Source: Spongiibacter taiwanensis
GTDB lineage: Bacteria > Pseudomonadota > Gammaproteobacteria > Pseudomonadales > Spongiibacteraceae
Direction of reading: 5' to 3'
Assembly: GCF_023702635.1 (NCBI RefSeq)
Contig: NZ_CP098455.1
Span: forward strand, 1-64,000
DNA length: 64,000 bases
Below the pieces are notes generated by a model that was not told the origin of the DNA, ran no database searches, and was given only the letters and a program-made list of their open reading frames with translations. This document shows, in pieces, positions 35,692 to 44,445 of this stretch; the first letter of the stretch is position 1; the number at the start of each line of letters is the position of its first letter. Both the position numbers and the translations under genes were made by a program.

Positions 35692-36711
35692 TCAGCTGTT
35701 GGCTTCGCCGCGGGCGATAACTTTGTGAAGGGTTTGCATCAGCGAATCGAGCAGAAAGCCGATAAAGCCAATGGTGATGACCGCCACCATGATACGGGCG
35801 AGGGATTCGGAGCTGCCGTTCTGGAATTCGTCCCAGACGAATTTTCCCAGCCCCGGGTTTTGGGCCAGCATCTCGGCGGCAATCAGTACCATCCAGCCAA
35901 TGCCCAGAGAAATGCGCAGCCCAGTAAAGATCATCGGCAGCGAGGCAGGAATGGCGATTTTACGCACCCGGGTAACCCAGCCGAGGCGAATAACCCGGCC
36001 GACGTTGATCAGGTCCTTGTCGATGCTGGCCACGCCAACGGCAGTGTTGATCAGGGTCGGCCACATGCAGCACAGGGTGACGGTAATGGCAGAGTTGACA
36101 AAGGATTTGGCAAACAGCGGGTCATCGCTCACGTAGACCGCACTGACGACCATCGTCACCAAGGGCAGCCAGGCCAGCGGCGACACCGGCTTGAAAATCT
36201 GAATCAGCGGGGCGATGGCGGCGTTCAGCAGGGGGCTCAGGCCGCAGGCGACGCCAATCGGAATAGCGATGAGGGAGGCTACAACAAAGCCGGTAAAGAC
36301 GGTTTTCAGGCTGGTGAAAATCTGATCGATAAAGGTCGCCTTGCCGGTGTATTCCCGGATTTTGACTTCAGCGTCTGGGTTTTTGGCGAGTTTCTTTTCA
36401 TTGCGTTCCACCTGGCGTTGGTAGAAGGCATCGGCCTTTTCGCGTTCGGCCTTGTGTTCTGCCACCAGGCCCTGTGCCGCGCTGTAAACTGCAGCGGGGC
36501 CGGGAAAAGTGCCCAGACTGGTATCTACCCGGGCGGCTAGGGTCGACCAGATGGCAAGAAAAATCAGCACCGCCAGCACGGGCAGGCCAATTTGGCGCAA
36601 GATTTCCTGGCCCTGTTCCCGGGGATTCTCGCCGGTGGCGAGTTTGAACACCGGAATCATCCAGCTAAAGCCGGCCAGGCTGAGGTAGCGCATGGTATTT
36701 TGTTTAAACAT
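35692..36711 (-). CDS. nrtB: Nitrate ABC transporter permease
   Basis: NrtB forms the membrane channel. The 339-residue protein has a first helix (VLAVLIFLAIWSTLAARV), a long loop rich in Lys and Glu with a coiled-coil look (GLVAEHKAEREKADAFYQRQ, about residues 85-130), then the binding-protein-dependent permease fold with five more helices. The EAA loop is MIFTGLRISLGIGWMVLIAAEML. The extended cytoplasmic or periplasmic loop is typical of nitrate permeases of this group. A strong hairpin separates it from nrtA. Confidence 0.93.
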   Translation of the reverse strand: MFKQNTMRYLSLAGFSWMIPVFKLATGENPREQGQEILRQIGLPVLAVLIFLAIWSTLAARVDTSLGTFPGPAAVYSAAQGLVAEHKAEREKADAFYQRQVERNEKKLAKNPDAEVKIREYTGKATFIDQIFTSLKTVFTGFVVASLIAIPIGVACGLSPLLNAAIAPLIQIFKPVSPLAWLPLVTMVVSAVYVSDDPLFAKSFVNSAITVTLCCMWPTLINTAVGVASIDKDLINVGRVIRLGWVTRVRKIAIPASLPMIFTGLRISLGIGWMVLIAAEMLAQNPGLGKFVWDEFQNGSSESLARIMVAVITIGFIGFLLDSLMQTLHKVIARGEANS

Positions 36712-36724
36712 GACTGTCTCCAGG

Positions 36725-36754
36725 GCGATGCCCGGCCGCTAGACCGGGCATCGC
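36725..36754 (-). terminator. Intercistronic stem-loop between nrtA and nrtB
   Basis: GCGATGCCCGG and CCGGGCATCGC form a perfect 11-base stem with an 8-base loop, placed in the 50-base gap between nrtA and nrtB. No T-run follows on the minus strand. Such hairpins after binding-protein genes stabilise the upstream mRNA or partly attenuate, giving more binding protein than permease. Confidence 0.75.
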
Positions 36755-36761
36755 GTGGTAC

Positions 36762-38177
36762 TTACTTCAGTGTGTCTGCAGGTTTCAGGCCAATCGCAAA
36801 CTTCGACAGGTACTCGTTCGGCTTGCTGCCGTCATAGGTGATGTTGTCGATAAACTCGGTTTGCGGTGGCTTGAAGCCAGTCTCTTTGGCGAAATCAGGG
36901 AAGTCGCTGGCTGCCATTTTGCCTTCAGCAATCAGCTCTTTGGCGGCTGCGGCGTAAATGTCGGGGCGGTAAACCTTCTTGGCGATATCCATGTACCAGC
37001 TGTCCGGCTTGTGCTCGGGGATCTGGCCCCAGCGGCGCATTTGGGTCAGGTACCAGACGGCGTCGGAGTAGTAGGGGTAGGTCGCGTTGTAGCGGAAGAA
37101 CACGTTAAAGTCGGGTACTTCGCGCTTGTCGCCTTTCTCATACTCGAAGGTGCCGGTCATGGAGTTGGCAATAACCTCGTAGTCGGCGCCCACATAGTTG
37201 GACTGACTCAGGATTTTTACTGCCTCGGGGCGATTGGCATTGTTGTTGTCATCCAGCCATTTGGCTGCGCGAATCATCGCTTTGACTACAGCAATGTGGG
37301 TTTGGGGGTACTTGTCTGCCCATTCCTTGCTGACGCCGAATACCTTCTCCGGGTTGTCTTTCCAGATCTCGTAGTCCGTGATGACCGGTACGCCGATCCC
37401 TTTGAATACGGCTTGCTGGTTCCAGGGTTCTCCCACGCAATAACCGTAGATAGTGCCGGCTTCCAGCGTGGCTGGCATTTGCGGTGGTGGGGTCACTGAC
37501 AGCAGCGCGTCGGCGTCGATCTGGCCGCTGATATCGCCTTTTAGCGGCGCGTAGTAGCCGGGGTGGATACCGCCAGCGGCGAGCCAGTAGCGCAGTTCAT
37601 AGTTGTGGGTGGAGACCGGAAATACCATGCCCATGTTGAAGGGCTTGCCCTGGGCTTTGTATTTTTCCACGACGGGCTTGAGGTAGTCGGCTTTGATCGG
37701 GTGTACCGGTTTGCCGTCAGCCTGCTTGGGGATGCCGGGCTTCATCTGTTCCCACACCTCGTTGGAAACGGTGATGCCATTGCCGTTCAAGTCCATGCTG
37801 AAGGCGGTGATGATGTGGGCCTGGGTGCCGAAACCAATGGTGGCGCCCAGCGGCTGACCGGCAAGCATATGGGCGCCGTCCAGCTGGCCGTCGATCACCC
37901 GGTCGAGCAGCACTTTCCAGTTTGCCTGGGCCTCGAGGGTGACGTACAAACCCTCGTCTTCAAAGAATTGCTTTTCGTAGGCAATAGCCAAAGGGGCCAT
38001 GTCGGTGAGTTTGATAAAGCCGAATTTCAGCTCCTCTTTCTCGGGCTCTGCTGCCAGGCTGGCACCGCTGACGCCAATGGCCAGCGCGCTGAGGGCAACT
38101 TTCACTAAATGGCGCGACGTTGACTTTGTTTTAACCGGTGACGCTTTTGTCAGGCGTTTGTACCAGGACATGTTCAA
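36762..38177 (-). CDS. nrtA: Nitrate ABC transporter periplasmic substrate-binding protein
   Basis: NrtA binds nitrate in the periplasm. The 471-residue precursor has a long signal sequence ([24 protein letters not shown] preceded by about 20 basic residues, cleavage near residue 43), then the NrtA/CmpA fold beginning [21 protein letters not shown]. Motifs [41 protein letters not shown] and [10 protein letters not shown] align with the cytoplasmic NasS paralogue. It is the first gene of the operon, 112 bases downstream of the predicted start site of a sigma54 promoter. Confidence 0.94.
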   Translation of the reverse strand: MNMSWYKRLTKASPVKTKSTSRHLVKVALSALAIGVSGASLAAEPEKEELKFGFIKLTDMAPLAIAYEKQFFEDEGLYVTLEAQANWKVLLDRVIDGQLDGAHMLAGQPLGATIGFGTQAHIITAFSMDLNGNGITVSNEVWEQMKPGIPKQADGKPVHPIKADYLKPVVEKYKAQGKPFNMGMVFPVSTHNYELRYWLAAGGIHPGYYAPLKGDISGQIDADALLSVTPPPQMPATLEAGTIYGYCVGEPWNQQAVFKGIGVPVITDYEIWKDNPEKVFGVSKEWADKYPQTHIAVVKAMIRAAKWLDDNNNANRPEAVKILSQSNYVGADYEVIANSMTGTFEYEKGDKREVPDFNVFFRYNATYPYYSDAVWYLTQMRRWGQIPEHKPDSWYMDIAKKVYRPDIYAAAAKELIAEGKMAASDFPDFAKETGFKPPQTEFIDNITYDGSKPNEYLSKFAIGLKPADTLK

Positions 38178-38299
38178 AACTCCAGTTCTAGGGTCGGCCA
38201 GCTCCGGGTGATCAGCGCCGGTGGCGGAGGCCGCAATCTCTCAGTGGTCGGCGAGGGGACGCCGGGCGAAGTTGCTTCAGAACGCTCTGTACCGGATTT

Positions 38300-38315
38300 A
38301 GCAATTGCTATGCCA
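38300..38315 (-). promoter_or_regulatory. Sigma54 promoter of the nitrate uptake operon
   Basis: On the minus strand TGGCATAGCAATTGCT fits TGGCAYRNNNNTTGCW exactly, with the invariant GG and GC ten bases apart. Transcription would start near 38289, giving a leader of about 112 bases. Confidence 0.8.
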
Positions 38316-38447
38316 CAAGATTTGAAATGTTTTAAAACAAAATGTTAGAGATTAAATCGAATGTGGTTTGCTAACTGTTGTGCTCTTTGGTGGTGCTTGT
38401 GGATGGGTGTCGAGGGGGGTGCCGCGAGGCGAGGTGCTTTTTAATGG

Positions 38448-38462
38448 TGCACCAAAAGTGCA
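38448..38462. promoter_or_regulatory. NtrC-like enhancer candidate
   Basis: TGCACCAAAAGTGCA is palindromic in its outer five bases and equals the NtrC consensus TGCACCAAAATGGTGCA minus two central bases. It is about 150 bases upstream of the sigma54 promoter, a normal enhancer distance. The shortened spacing makes the assignment uncertain. Confidence 0.4.
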
Positions 38463-38691
38463 TCTTATCGGTTCGTTTTTATTCAAATGGATTTTTGTTG
38501 GGAATTCCAAAATTGCGCAGATAGGGTGCGCGCGCCCAAAACCGGGTCCCTTTAGGTAACCGCGAATATCGTTAAAGCGGGTGGTTAGGCTGGGGCAGGC
38601 CAAGGCCGGTGAGCAGCGCCGGGGCGGGAGCTGGCAGAGAAGGGGGGTGTTGGGCGGATCGCACGAGGCCTGATCGGCCTTCGCTGGGAGC

Positions 38692-39414
38692 CTAAAGAGG
38701 CCGGTTGAGCAGGGAAAGTTCGTGATCGTCGGCCCGAAGCCACCAGATTGCCGAATCCCAGTCGCCCAAAACAATCCGCTCTGCTGGTTGGTCGTCGACG
38801 CTGAGAGTGTGGCGGGCAGGGCGGTGGGTGTGGCCGTGAATGAGGCGCAGACATTGGTGCGCTTTCAGTTCTCGGACGACTTCTGCCGGAGTGACATCCA
38901 TAATGTCCTCGGCTTTGTTGCTGTTGGCCTCGGTGCTGGCCATTCTCAGTTGCCGGGCCAGGGCGCGGCGCTCCTCCAGGGGCAGGCTGAGCACTTTGTT
39001 CTGCCAGGCGCTGGAGCGTGACTCCCGGCGAAAGGTCATATAGTTTTCGTCCCGAGTGCACAGGCTGTCGCCGTGCATCAGTAAGCAGGGCGCGCCAGCA
39101 AGGGTGATAACGCTGGGGTCATTAAGTAGCGTTGCGTCGGCGCGCTGGCAGAACGCCTCGCCCAGCAAGAAGTCCCGGTTGCCTTGCATGATAAATATGT
39201 CGGTGCCGGCGGCGGCGCAGGTTTTCAGTTTTTCTGCTACGTCTACAGCCAAAGGGCGCAGGTCGTCATCGCCTATCCACACTTCAAAGAAGTCGCCGAG
39301 AATGTATAACTCGTCGGCCGTGGCGGCGTCGTCCTGAAGAAATTGAAAAAACGCCCGGAGAATATCCGGGCGCGCTTCTTCAAGATGCAGGTCTGAGATG
39401 AACAGCCGAAGCAT
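38692..39414 (-). CDS. lpxH: UDP-2,3-diacylglucosamine diphosphatase
   Basis: LpxH hydrolyses UDP-2,3-diacylglucosamine to lipid X and UMP in lipid A synthesis, at the inner face of the membrane. The 240-residue calcineurin-like enzyme has the metal-binding motifs in order: SDLHLE (residues 7-12), GDFFEVWIGDD, GNRDFLLGE, HGDSLCTRD and HGHTHRPA. The start ATG overlaps the ppiB stop by one base, as in pseudomonads and enterics where ppiB and lpxH are adjacent. Confidence 0.97.
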   Translation of the reverse strand: MLRLFISDLHLEEARPDILRAFFQFLQDDAATADELYILGDFFEVWIGDDDLRPLAVDVAEKLKTCAAAGTDIFIMQGNRDFLLGEAFCQRADATLLNDPSVITLAGAPCLLMHGDSLCTRDENYMTFRRESRSSAWQNKVLSLPLEERRALARQLRMASTEANSNKAEDIMDVTPAEVVRELKAHQCLRLIHGHTHRPARHTLSVDDQPAERIVLGDWDSAIWWLRADDHELSLLNRPL

Positions 39415-39908
39415 CAGCTTTCCCAGCTGGCTTTCTCGATAATCACGTCTTCAGCCGGGACGTCCTGGTGTCCCGCCTTGCTGGTGGTGCGCACGGCTTT
39501 GATCTTCTCGACTACGTCCATGCCCTCGGACACTTTGCCGAAAACCGCATAACCCCAACCCTGCATGGTCTTGCCGCTGTGGTTGAGAAAATCGTTGTTT
39601 TTGACGTTGATAAAGAACTGGGCGCTGGCGGAGTGGGGGTCCATGGTGCGAGCCATTGCCAGGGTGCCGACCTCATTTTTCAGGCCGTTATCTGCCTCGT
39701 TTTCGATGGGGTCACGGGTATCTTTCTGCTTCATGCCGGGTTCGAAGCCGCCGCCCTGGATCATAAAGCCGTTGATGACGCGGTGGAAAATGGTGCCATC
39801 GTAGTGGCCGTCGATAACATACTGCTTGAAGTTTTCGGCGGTTTTCGGCGCATTCTCAAAGTCCAATTCAATCTTGATGTCGCCAAAATTTGTTTTAAAG
39901 ATAACCAT
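39414..39908 (-). CDS. ppiB: Cytosolic peptidyl-prolyl cis-trans isomerase B (cyclophilin)
   Basis: PpiB speeds proline isomerisation in folding proteins. The 164-residue protein has no signal peptide, starting directly [21 protein letters not shown]. The cyclophilin motifs [13 protein letters not shown], the Gln/Phe pair in [15 protein letters not shown] and [15 protein letters not shown] are present. It overlaps lpxH and is divergent from glnS, the intervening 183 bases holding both promoters. A second, exported cyclophilin is encoded at 50571. Confidence 0.96.
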   Translation of the reverse strand: MVIFKTNFGDIKIELDFENAPKTAENFKQYVIDGHYDGTIFHRVINGFMIQGGGFEPGMKQKDTRDPIENEADNGLKNEVGTLAMARTMDPHSASAQFFINVKNNDFLNHSGKTMQGWGYAVFGKVSEGMDVVEKIKAVRTTSKAGHQDVPAEDVIIEKASWES

Positions 39909-40091
39909 TTACTTTGATCTCGCTTATAACTGGAATTCAAAGCCGGTATAATACGCGGTTTTTGGTCCGGCGGCGAAATTGGCTTTGAGTTGGTGCCAGT
40001 CAGGCTGCCAACACCGGCGCGCCGCGCTGACGCTCTTCGCCTTGCTGTTGTTCGATTTCCCCGTGTATCCGGGGTGGTTTGGAATTTCTTG

Positions 40092-41777
40092 ATGAGTGAA
40101 AAAGACGTAAGCGGCAATAATTTCCTGCGCAACCTGGTGAAGGAAGACATTGCCCAGGGCCGTCTGGCCGAGGGGGCGCTGATAACGCGGTTTCCGCCGG
40201 AGCCTAATGGTTACCTCCATGTGGGTCATGCTAAATCGATCTGTTTGAATTTTGGCCTTGCCCAGCAATTTGGTGGCAAGTGTCACCTGCGCTTTGACGA
40301 TACCAATCCGGCCAAAGAAGAGCAGCGCTACATTGATGCGATCCAAGAAGACATTCGGTGGTTGGGCTTTTCCTGGGATGGCCCGGTGCGCTATGCCTCT
40401 AGCTATTTCGATACCTTGTATGAGTACGCCGAGCATTTGATTCAGGCGGGCAAGGCCTTTGTCTGTGAGCTCAACGCAGAAGAGATGCGCGAATATCGCG
40501 GCACCTTGACCGAGCCCGGCAGGAACAGCCCTTACCGCGACCGCAGCGTCGAGGAAAATTTGGCGCTGTTCAGAGCAATGCGCGCCGGCGAGTTTGACGA
40601 GGGCAGCAAAGTGCTGCGGGCGAAAATTGATATGTCCTCGGGCAATATCAATCTTCGCGATCCAGTGATCTACCGCATTCGCAAGCAGCACCATCATCAG
40701 ACCGGGGATAAGTGGTGTATTTATCCCAGCTATGATTTTACCCATGGTCAGTCCGACGCGATTGAGGGTATCACCCACTCAATCTGCACCCTGGAGTTTG
40801 AAGATCACCGGCCCCTGTACGAATGGTTTATTGCCAATCTGCCGGTGCCCGTCGAGCCCAAGCAATACGAATTTGCCCGGTTAAATCTGAATTACACGGT
40901 GACCAGCAAACGCAAACTCAAAGCGCTGGTCGACGAGAATATTGTCGATGGTTGGGATGATCCGCGTATGCCCACCATTGCCGGGATGCGCCGCCGTGGC
41001 TTTACGCCGCGGTCCCTGCGCCATTTCTGCGAAATGGTGGGGGTCGCGCGCAGTGAAGGTGTGGTCGACGTGGCCATGTTGGAGCATGCCATTCGCGATG
41101 ATCTGGATAAAAATGCGCCCCGGGCCATGTGTGTGCTGGAGCCCCTGAAACTGGTGATTACCAATTACCCGGAAGACAAAGTGGAGTGGTTGTCTGCGCC
41201 GGGCCACCCCAATCGGGATGATCTGGGTGAGCGTCAGCTGCCTTTCACCCGCGAGGTGTTTATCGAGGCTGACGATTTTCGTGAAGAAGCCAACAAGAAA
41301 TTCAAACGTCTGGTGCTTGGTAAAAAAGTGCGCCTGCGTAACGCTTATGTGCTGCTGGCAGAAAGCGTGGTGAAAGATGACGCTGGCAAGGTTGTGGAAG
41401 TGCATTGCAGCTACGATCCCGGCACCCATGGCGAAGATCCGGCCGATGGCGTTAAACCGAAAGGCGTGATCCATTGGGTGTCAGCCAGTCATGGCAAGCG
41501 GGCCCAGGTTCGACTGTATGACCGGCTGTTTAACCATGAGGCACCGGATCGCGGCGGCGAGGAATTTCTGGATCACGTCAACCCTGAATCCCTGAAGGTG
41601 CTGGACAACTGCTGGATCGAGCCCGGCCTGGCGGATGCGGCGCCGGAGCAAAGCTTCCAGTTTGAGCGCAATGGCTATTTTGTTGCCGACCGACTGGAGC
41701 ACAGCAGCGCCGCGCCGGTGTTTAACCGCACCATCGCGCTGCGGGATAGCTGGGGTAAGGCTGAGTCTAACGGCTGA
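40092..41777 (+). CDS. glnS: Glutaminyl-tRNA synthetase
   Basis: GlnS charges tRNA-Gln. I start at ATG 40092 (561 residues) because the family-typical [20 protein letters not shown] begins there; the frame is open 102 bases further upstream but that sequence is not conserved in look. The class I HIGH-type motif is [15 protein letters not shown] and the KMSKS-like motif is [27 protein letters not shown] is part of the catalytic core, and the C-terminal beta-barrel anticodon domains are complete. It is followed by cysS on the same strand after 141 bases. Confidence 0.97.
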   Translation: MSEKDVSGNNFLRNLVKEDIAQGRLAEGALITRFPPEPNGYLHVGHAKSICLNFGLAQQFGGKCHLRFDDTNPAKEEQRYIDAIQEDIRWLGFSWDGPVRYASSYFDTLYEYAEHLIQAGKAFVCELNAEEMREYRGTLTEPGRNSPYRDRSVEENLALFRAMRAGEFDEGSKVLRAKIDMSSGNINLRDPVIYRIRKQHHHQTGDKWCIYPSYDFTHGQSDAIEGITHSICTLEFEDHRPLYEWFIANLPVPVEPKQYEFARLNLNYTVTSKRKLKALVDENIVDGWDDPRMPTIAGMRRRGFTPRSLRHFCEMVGVARSEGVVDVAMLEHAIRDDLDKNAPRAMCVLEPLKLVITNYPEDKVEWLSAPGHPNRDDLGERQLPFTREVFIEADDFREEANKKFKRLVLGKKVRLRNAYVLLAESVVKDDAGKVVEVHCSYDPGTHGEDPADGVKPKGVIHWVSASHGKRAQVRLYDRLFNHEAPDRGGEEFLDHVNPESLKVLDNCWIEPGLADAAPEQSFQFERNGYFVADRLEHSSAAPVFNRTIALRDSWGKAESNG

Positions 41778-41780
41778 AAG

Positions 41781-41893
41781 CGGGAGACGCTGGACGTGAG
41801 ATGGGAAACGCAAATACAACTCGCGTACTCATAAGCGCCCGGCGGTTCTCTCAGTAATACATAGGGGTGTATGGAGTCGCTTGGCGTCTCCCG
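41781..41893. repeat. Inverted repeat flanking the glnS-cysS gap
   Basis: CGGGAGACGC (41781-41790) is the exact reverse complement of GCGTCTCCCG (41884-41893). The second arm continues as GTCTCCCGTC, a partial direct copy. About 93 bases lie between the arms. It might be a hairpin or the trace of a small mobile repeat unit. Confidence 0.5.
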
Positions 41894-41918
41894 TCTCCCG
41901 TCAAGCGTAAAGCGAGCA

Positions 41919-43334
41919 ATGAGCATACAAATCTACAACACCCTCCGCCGCGGCAAGCAGCCGCTCACCCCGCTGGTCGAAGGCAAAATCGGCATGTATG
42001 TATGTGGCATGACCGTGTACGACTACTGCCACCTGGGGCATGCCCGGGTGCTGGTGGCCTTTGACGTAATTACCCGCTTTTTGCGTGCCAAGGGTTATGA
42101 CGTCAATTACGTGCGCAATATCACTGATATCGACGACAAGATTCTGCGTCGGGCCGACGAAAATGGCGAAGCCTTTGATGCCTTAACGGCGCGTTTTATC
42201 GAGGCGATGAATGAAGATGCCGACCGGCTGGGAATTATCCCTCCCAACCGGGAGCCCCGGGCAACCTCCCATATTGGCGACATCATCAAAATGGTCGAAA
42301 CGCTGATCGAAAAGGGTTTTGCCTATCTGGCCGACAACGGTGATGTGTATTACCGGGTGAGCCGATTCGCCAATTATGGCGCGCTGTCGGGCAAGAAAAC
42401 CGATGAGCTGTTGGCCGGTGCCCGCATTGCGGTGGATGAGGCCAAGGAGGACCCCCGGGACTTCGCCCTATGGAAAGCGGCTGCCCCCGATGAAGTGCAT
42501 TGGCAGTCGCCCTGGGGCCCGGGTCGGCCCGGCTGGCATATCGAGTGCTCAGCCATGTCGACCTGCTGCCTGGGAGAGAGCTTTGATATTCACGGTGGCG
42601 GTCCTGATCTGGTATTTCCCCACCACGAAAACGAAATCGCCCAGTCTGAGGCGGCGACCGGAAAAACCTACGCTGGGGCCTGGATGCACGCGGGCGCGGT
42701 GCGGGTAGACAATGAGAAGATGTCCAAGTCTTTGGGCAACTTTTTCACCATTCGCGAAATTCTGGAAAAATACCCCGCCGAGGTGGTGCGCTACTTTTTG
42801 ATCGCCAGCCATTATCGCAGCGCCATTAATTATTCCGAGGACAACCTGCGGATCGCGCAGCAGAATCTGGAGCGCTTTTATCATAGCCTCAAAGGATTGG
42901 ATGTGGAGGTGCTGGAGTACGCGGCCCTCCCGGCTAACGACGAGTTTGTAGCGCGTTTTGACGCGGCGATGTCTGACGACTTTAACGTGCCCGAGGCGTT
43001 GGCCTGCCTGTTTGATTTGACCCGCAAAATCAACCAGTCCCGCGCTGCTGGCGATCAGGTCGCGGCCCGTGCTCAGGCAAGCCTGCTGAAGTCCCTCGGC
43101 GGTTTGCTCGGCATCTTGCAGAGCTCTGCGGAGGCATTTTTGCAGGGTGGTGCTGCCGACGCTATCGCCGCCGAGGATATTGAGGCGCTCATCGCAGAGC
43201 GGGCGGCGGCGAAGAAGGCCAAGGCCTTTGGTCGGGCCGATGAAATTCGTCAGCAGCTGTTGGATCAGGGGGTGGTGCTGGAAGACAGTCGGGAAGGCAC
43301 AACCTGGCGTCGAGAATCAGCAGCTAATCAGTAG
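41919..43334 (+). CDS. cysS: Cysteinyl-tRNA synthetase
   Basis: CysS charges tRNA-Cys. I choose ATG 41919 (471 residues), which gives the usual start MSIQIYNTLRRGKQPLTP; an upstream in-frame ATG at 41871 overlaps the inverted repeat and adds 16 unlikely residues. The zinc-binding Cys is in GMYVCGMTVYD, the HIGH motif is HLGHAR, WHIECSAMS supplies another zinc ligand, and KMSKSLGNF is the KMSKS loop. The glnS-cysS order is also found in Pseudomonas. Confidence 0.97.
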   Translation: MSIQIYNTLRRGKQPLTPLVEGKIGMYVCGMTVYDYCHLGHARVLVAFDVITRFLRAKGYDVNYVRNITDIDDKILRRADENGEAFDALTARFIEAMNEDADRLGIIPPNREPRATSHIGDIIKMVETLIEKGFAYLADNGDVYYRVSRFANYGALSGKKTDELLAGARIAVDEAKEDPRDFALWKAAAPDEVHWQSPWGPGRPGWHIECSAMSTCCLGESFDIHGGGPDLVFPHHENEIAQSEAATGKTYAGAWMHAGAVRVDNEKMSKSLGNFFTIREILEKYPAEVVRYFLIASHYRSAINYSEDNLRIAQQNLERFYHSLKGLDVEVLEYAALPANDEFVARFDAAMSDDFNVPEALACLFDLTRKINQSRAAGDQVAARAQASLLKSLGGLLGILQSSAEAFLQGGAADAIAAEDIEALIAERAAAKKAKAFGRADEIRQQLLDQGVVLEDSREGTTWRRESAANQ

Positions 43335-43404
43335 TTAGCAAATCAAAAGCCACAGCGCTCGCCTGATCCAAAAAGGCAGGCTGACAAGTTTGGGGGTGGT
43401 GACG

Positions 43405-43845
43405 TTAGCGGCGGCGCCGATGACGCCAGTATAGCCAGCACCCCCAGGCGCTCCCGCCGCAAATCACTCCCAAACTATTGGCAACAAGGTCGAGAAGGGA
43501 GGGCGAGCGCCCCGGTGCCAGTCCCTGCAGTAACTCCATGACCCCGCTGAAAACGATAAGGGCAAGGCCGCGATAAAGTAGGCTGCGCGGTGTGTTGCCG
43601 CCTGCGAGCAGCATCAGGGCGCCGTAGGCACCGAGGTGCTGCAGCTTGTCCCAGATCGAAATACTCACTGCCTGACCGGGGGTTAAAGAGAGCAGGGTAA
43701 TGGTCAGCCAGCACCCGTAAAGTAGGATTTCTCTTATTTGGTTTAACCAGTGAGTTGGTGGGGTGTGGGACGGTACCGTGGGATTAATGGCGCTGCGCTC
43801 CCTGATAATCGTCTGGCAAAAGTGCCAGCAGGCGCTGCTCAGCAT
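43405..43845 (-). CDS. VanZ-like membrane protein
   Basis: The 146-residue protein has four hydrophobic segments and the VanZ-like pattern: LLSLTPGQAVSISIWDKLQHLGAYGALMLLAGG, then VFSGVMELLQGLAPGRSPSLLDLVANSLGVICGG. The role of stand-alone VanZ-like proteins is unknown, teicoplanin resistance being only the founding case. The first in-frame ATG (43845) lies 62 bases inside the preceding acyltransferase gene, so a non-standard later start is also possible. It ends the folD-acyltransferase-vanZ transcript. Confidence 0.8.
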   Translation of the reverse strand: MLSSACWHFCQTIIRERSAINPTVPSHTPPTHWLNQIREILLYGCWLTITLLSLTPGQAVSISIWDKLQHLGAYGALMLLAGGNTPRSLLYRGLALIVFSGVMELLQGLAPGRSPSLLDLVANSLGVICGGSAWGCWLYWRHRRRR

Positions 43846-44440
43846 CCTTGGTCATTGCTTCAACATCCGCATCCTCTGGGTAGTCTTCCCAGTAGAAGCG
43901 CTCAGTGTGGATGGTCAATCGAGCAAAGGGGTAGGGAATTTTGAATTTATCCCAGGTGCTTTCCAGGCGCCAGCCTCGGTATTCAGCGCGCATGAGAACC
44001 AGTGGTGTCTTGGTCTTTCGCGCCAGTGTCATGGCGCCGGCCTTCATTTCGTGGCGGGGGCCGCGGGAACCGTCGACGGTAAAGGCGACTGTGCGTCCTT
44101 TGCGAGCGGCCCGAAGTAGTTGGAAGAAGGCGTCCTGGCCGCCTCGGCTGGGAGAGCCGAGGGCGACTTCAAAGCCAATCTTTTCCATCGATTGGGCGAT
44201 GGAATAGCCAAAGTGGTTCTGCGAGGCGATGCTGGTGAAACCTCGGTGGCGGTAGTGGCTGCACAGAGGCGCGAGTTCGTCGTGGAACACCGCCAATATA
44301 CAGGGCTGTGGCAAGTCCGGCTCGTTGGTGGGGCGCATCGTCCCGCAGAGGCGAAACAGCATATTCATAAAGCCTACCAGAATGCGGCGGGCCACTTTTT
44401 GGGCAGGCCCAACTTTTTTGGGCTTTTTAATCCGAGGCAC
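43784..44440 (-). CDS. DUF374 lysophospholipid acyltransferase-like protein
   Basis: The 218-residue protein belongs to the DUF374 branch of glycerolipid acyltransferases, often tied to lipid A or lysophospholipid acylation. It has a basic N-terminus, a membrane-associated helix (RRILVGFMNMLFRLCG), FHDELAPL in place of the HX4D motif, GSPSRGGQDAFFQLLRA and the substrate-pocket VDGSRGPRHEMKAGAMTLAR. The acceptor is unknown. It begins 5 bases after folD and overlaps the VanZ-like gene. Confidence 0.86.
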   Translation of the reverse strand: MPRIKKPKKVGPAQKVARRILVGFMNMLFRLCGTMRPTNEPDLPQPCILAVFHDELAPLCSHYRHRGFTSIASQNHFGYSIAQSMEKIGFEVALGSPSRGGQDAFFQLLRAARKGRTVAFTVDGSRGPRHEMKAGAMTLARKTKTPLVLMRAEYRGWRLESTWDKFKIPYPFARLTIHTERFYWEDYPEDADVEAMTKDAEQRLLALLPDDYQGAQRH

Positions 44441-44445
44441 GGTGT

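Larger units (their letters stand above)
38178..38691. other. Regulatory region upstream of nrtA
   Basis: This 514-base gap separates nrtA from lpxH, both on the minus strand. It contains the sigma54 promoter, a TGCACC-type palindrome about 150 bases further upstream, and a GC-rich leader (38178-38290) that can form a 5-base stem with a 6-base loop (38249-38264) and a second larger hairpin (about 38196-38232). No open reading frame is convincing. Confidence 0.7.

Noticed and set aside
35284-36540. Plus-strand frame of 418 codons across nrtD and nrtB
   Set aside because: His/Gly/Gln-rich antisense translation of two clear transporter genes.
38249-38264. Stem with six-base loop in the nrtA leader as a NasT/ANTAR target
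   Set aside because: The transcribed loop reads UCCCCU and lacks the A1 and G4 bases described for ANTAR targets, so I note it only within the region entry.
43361-43381. Short hairpin between cysS and the VanZ-like gene as terminator
   Set aside because: Only a 5-base stem (GCCTG/CAGGC) with the T-run in the loop; not convincing as a terminator.
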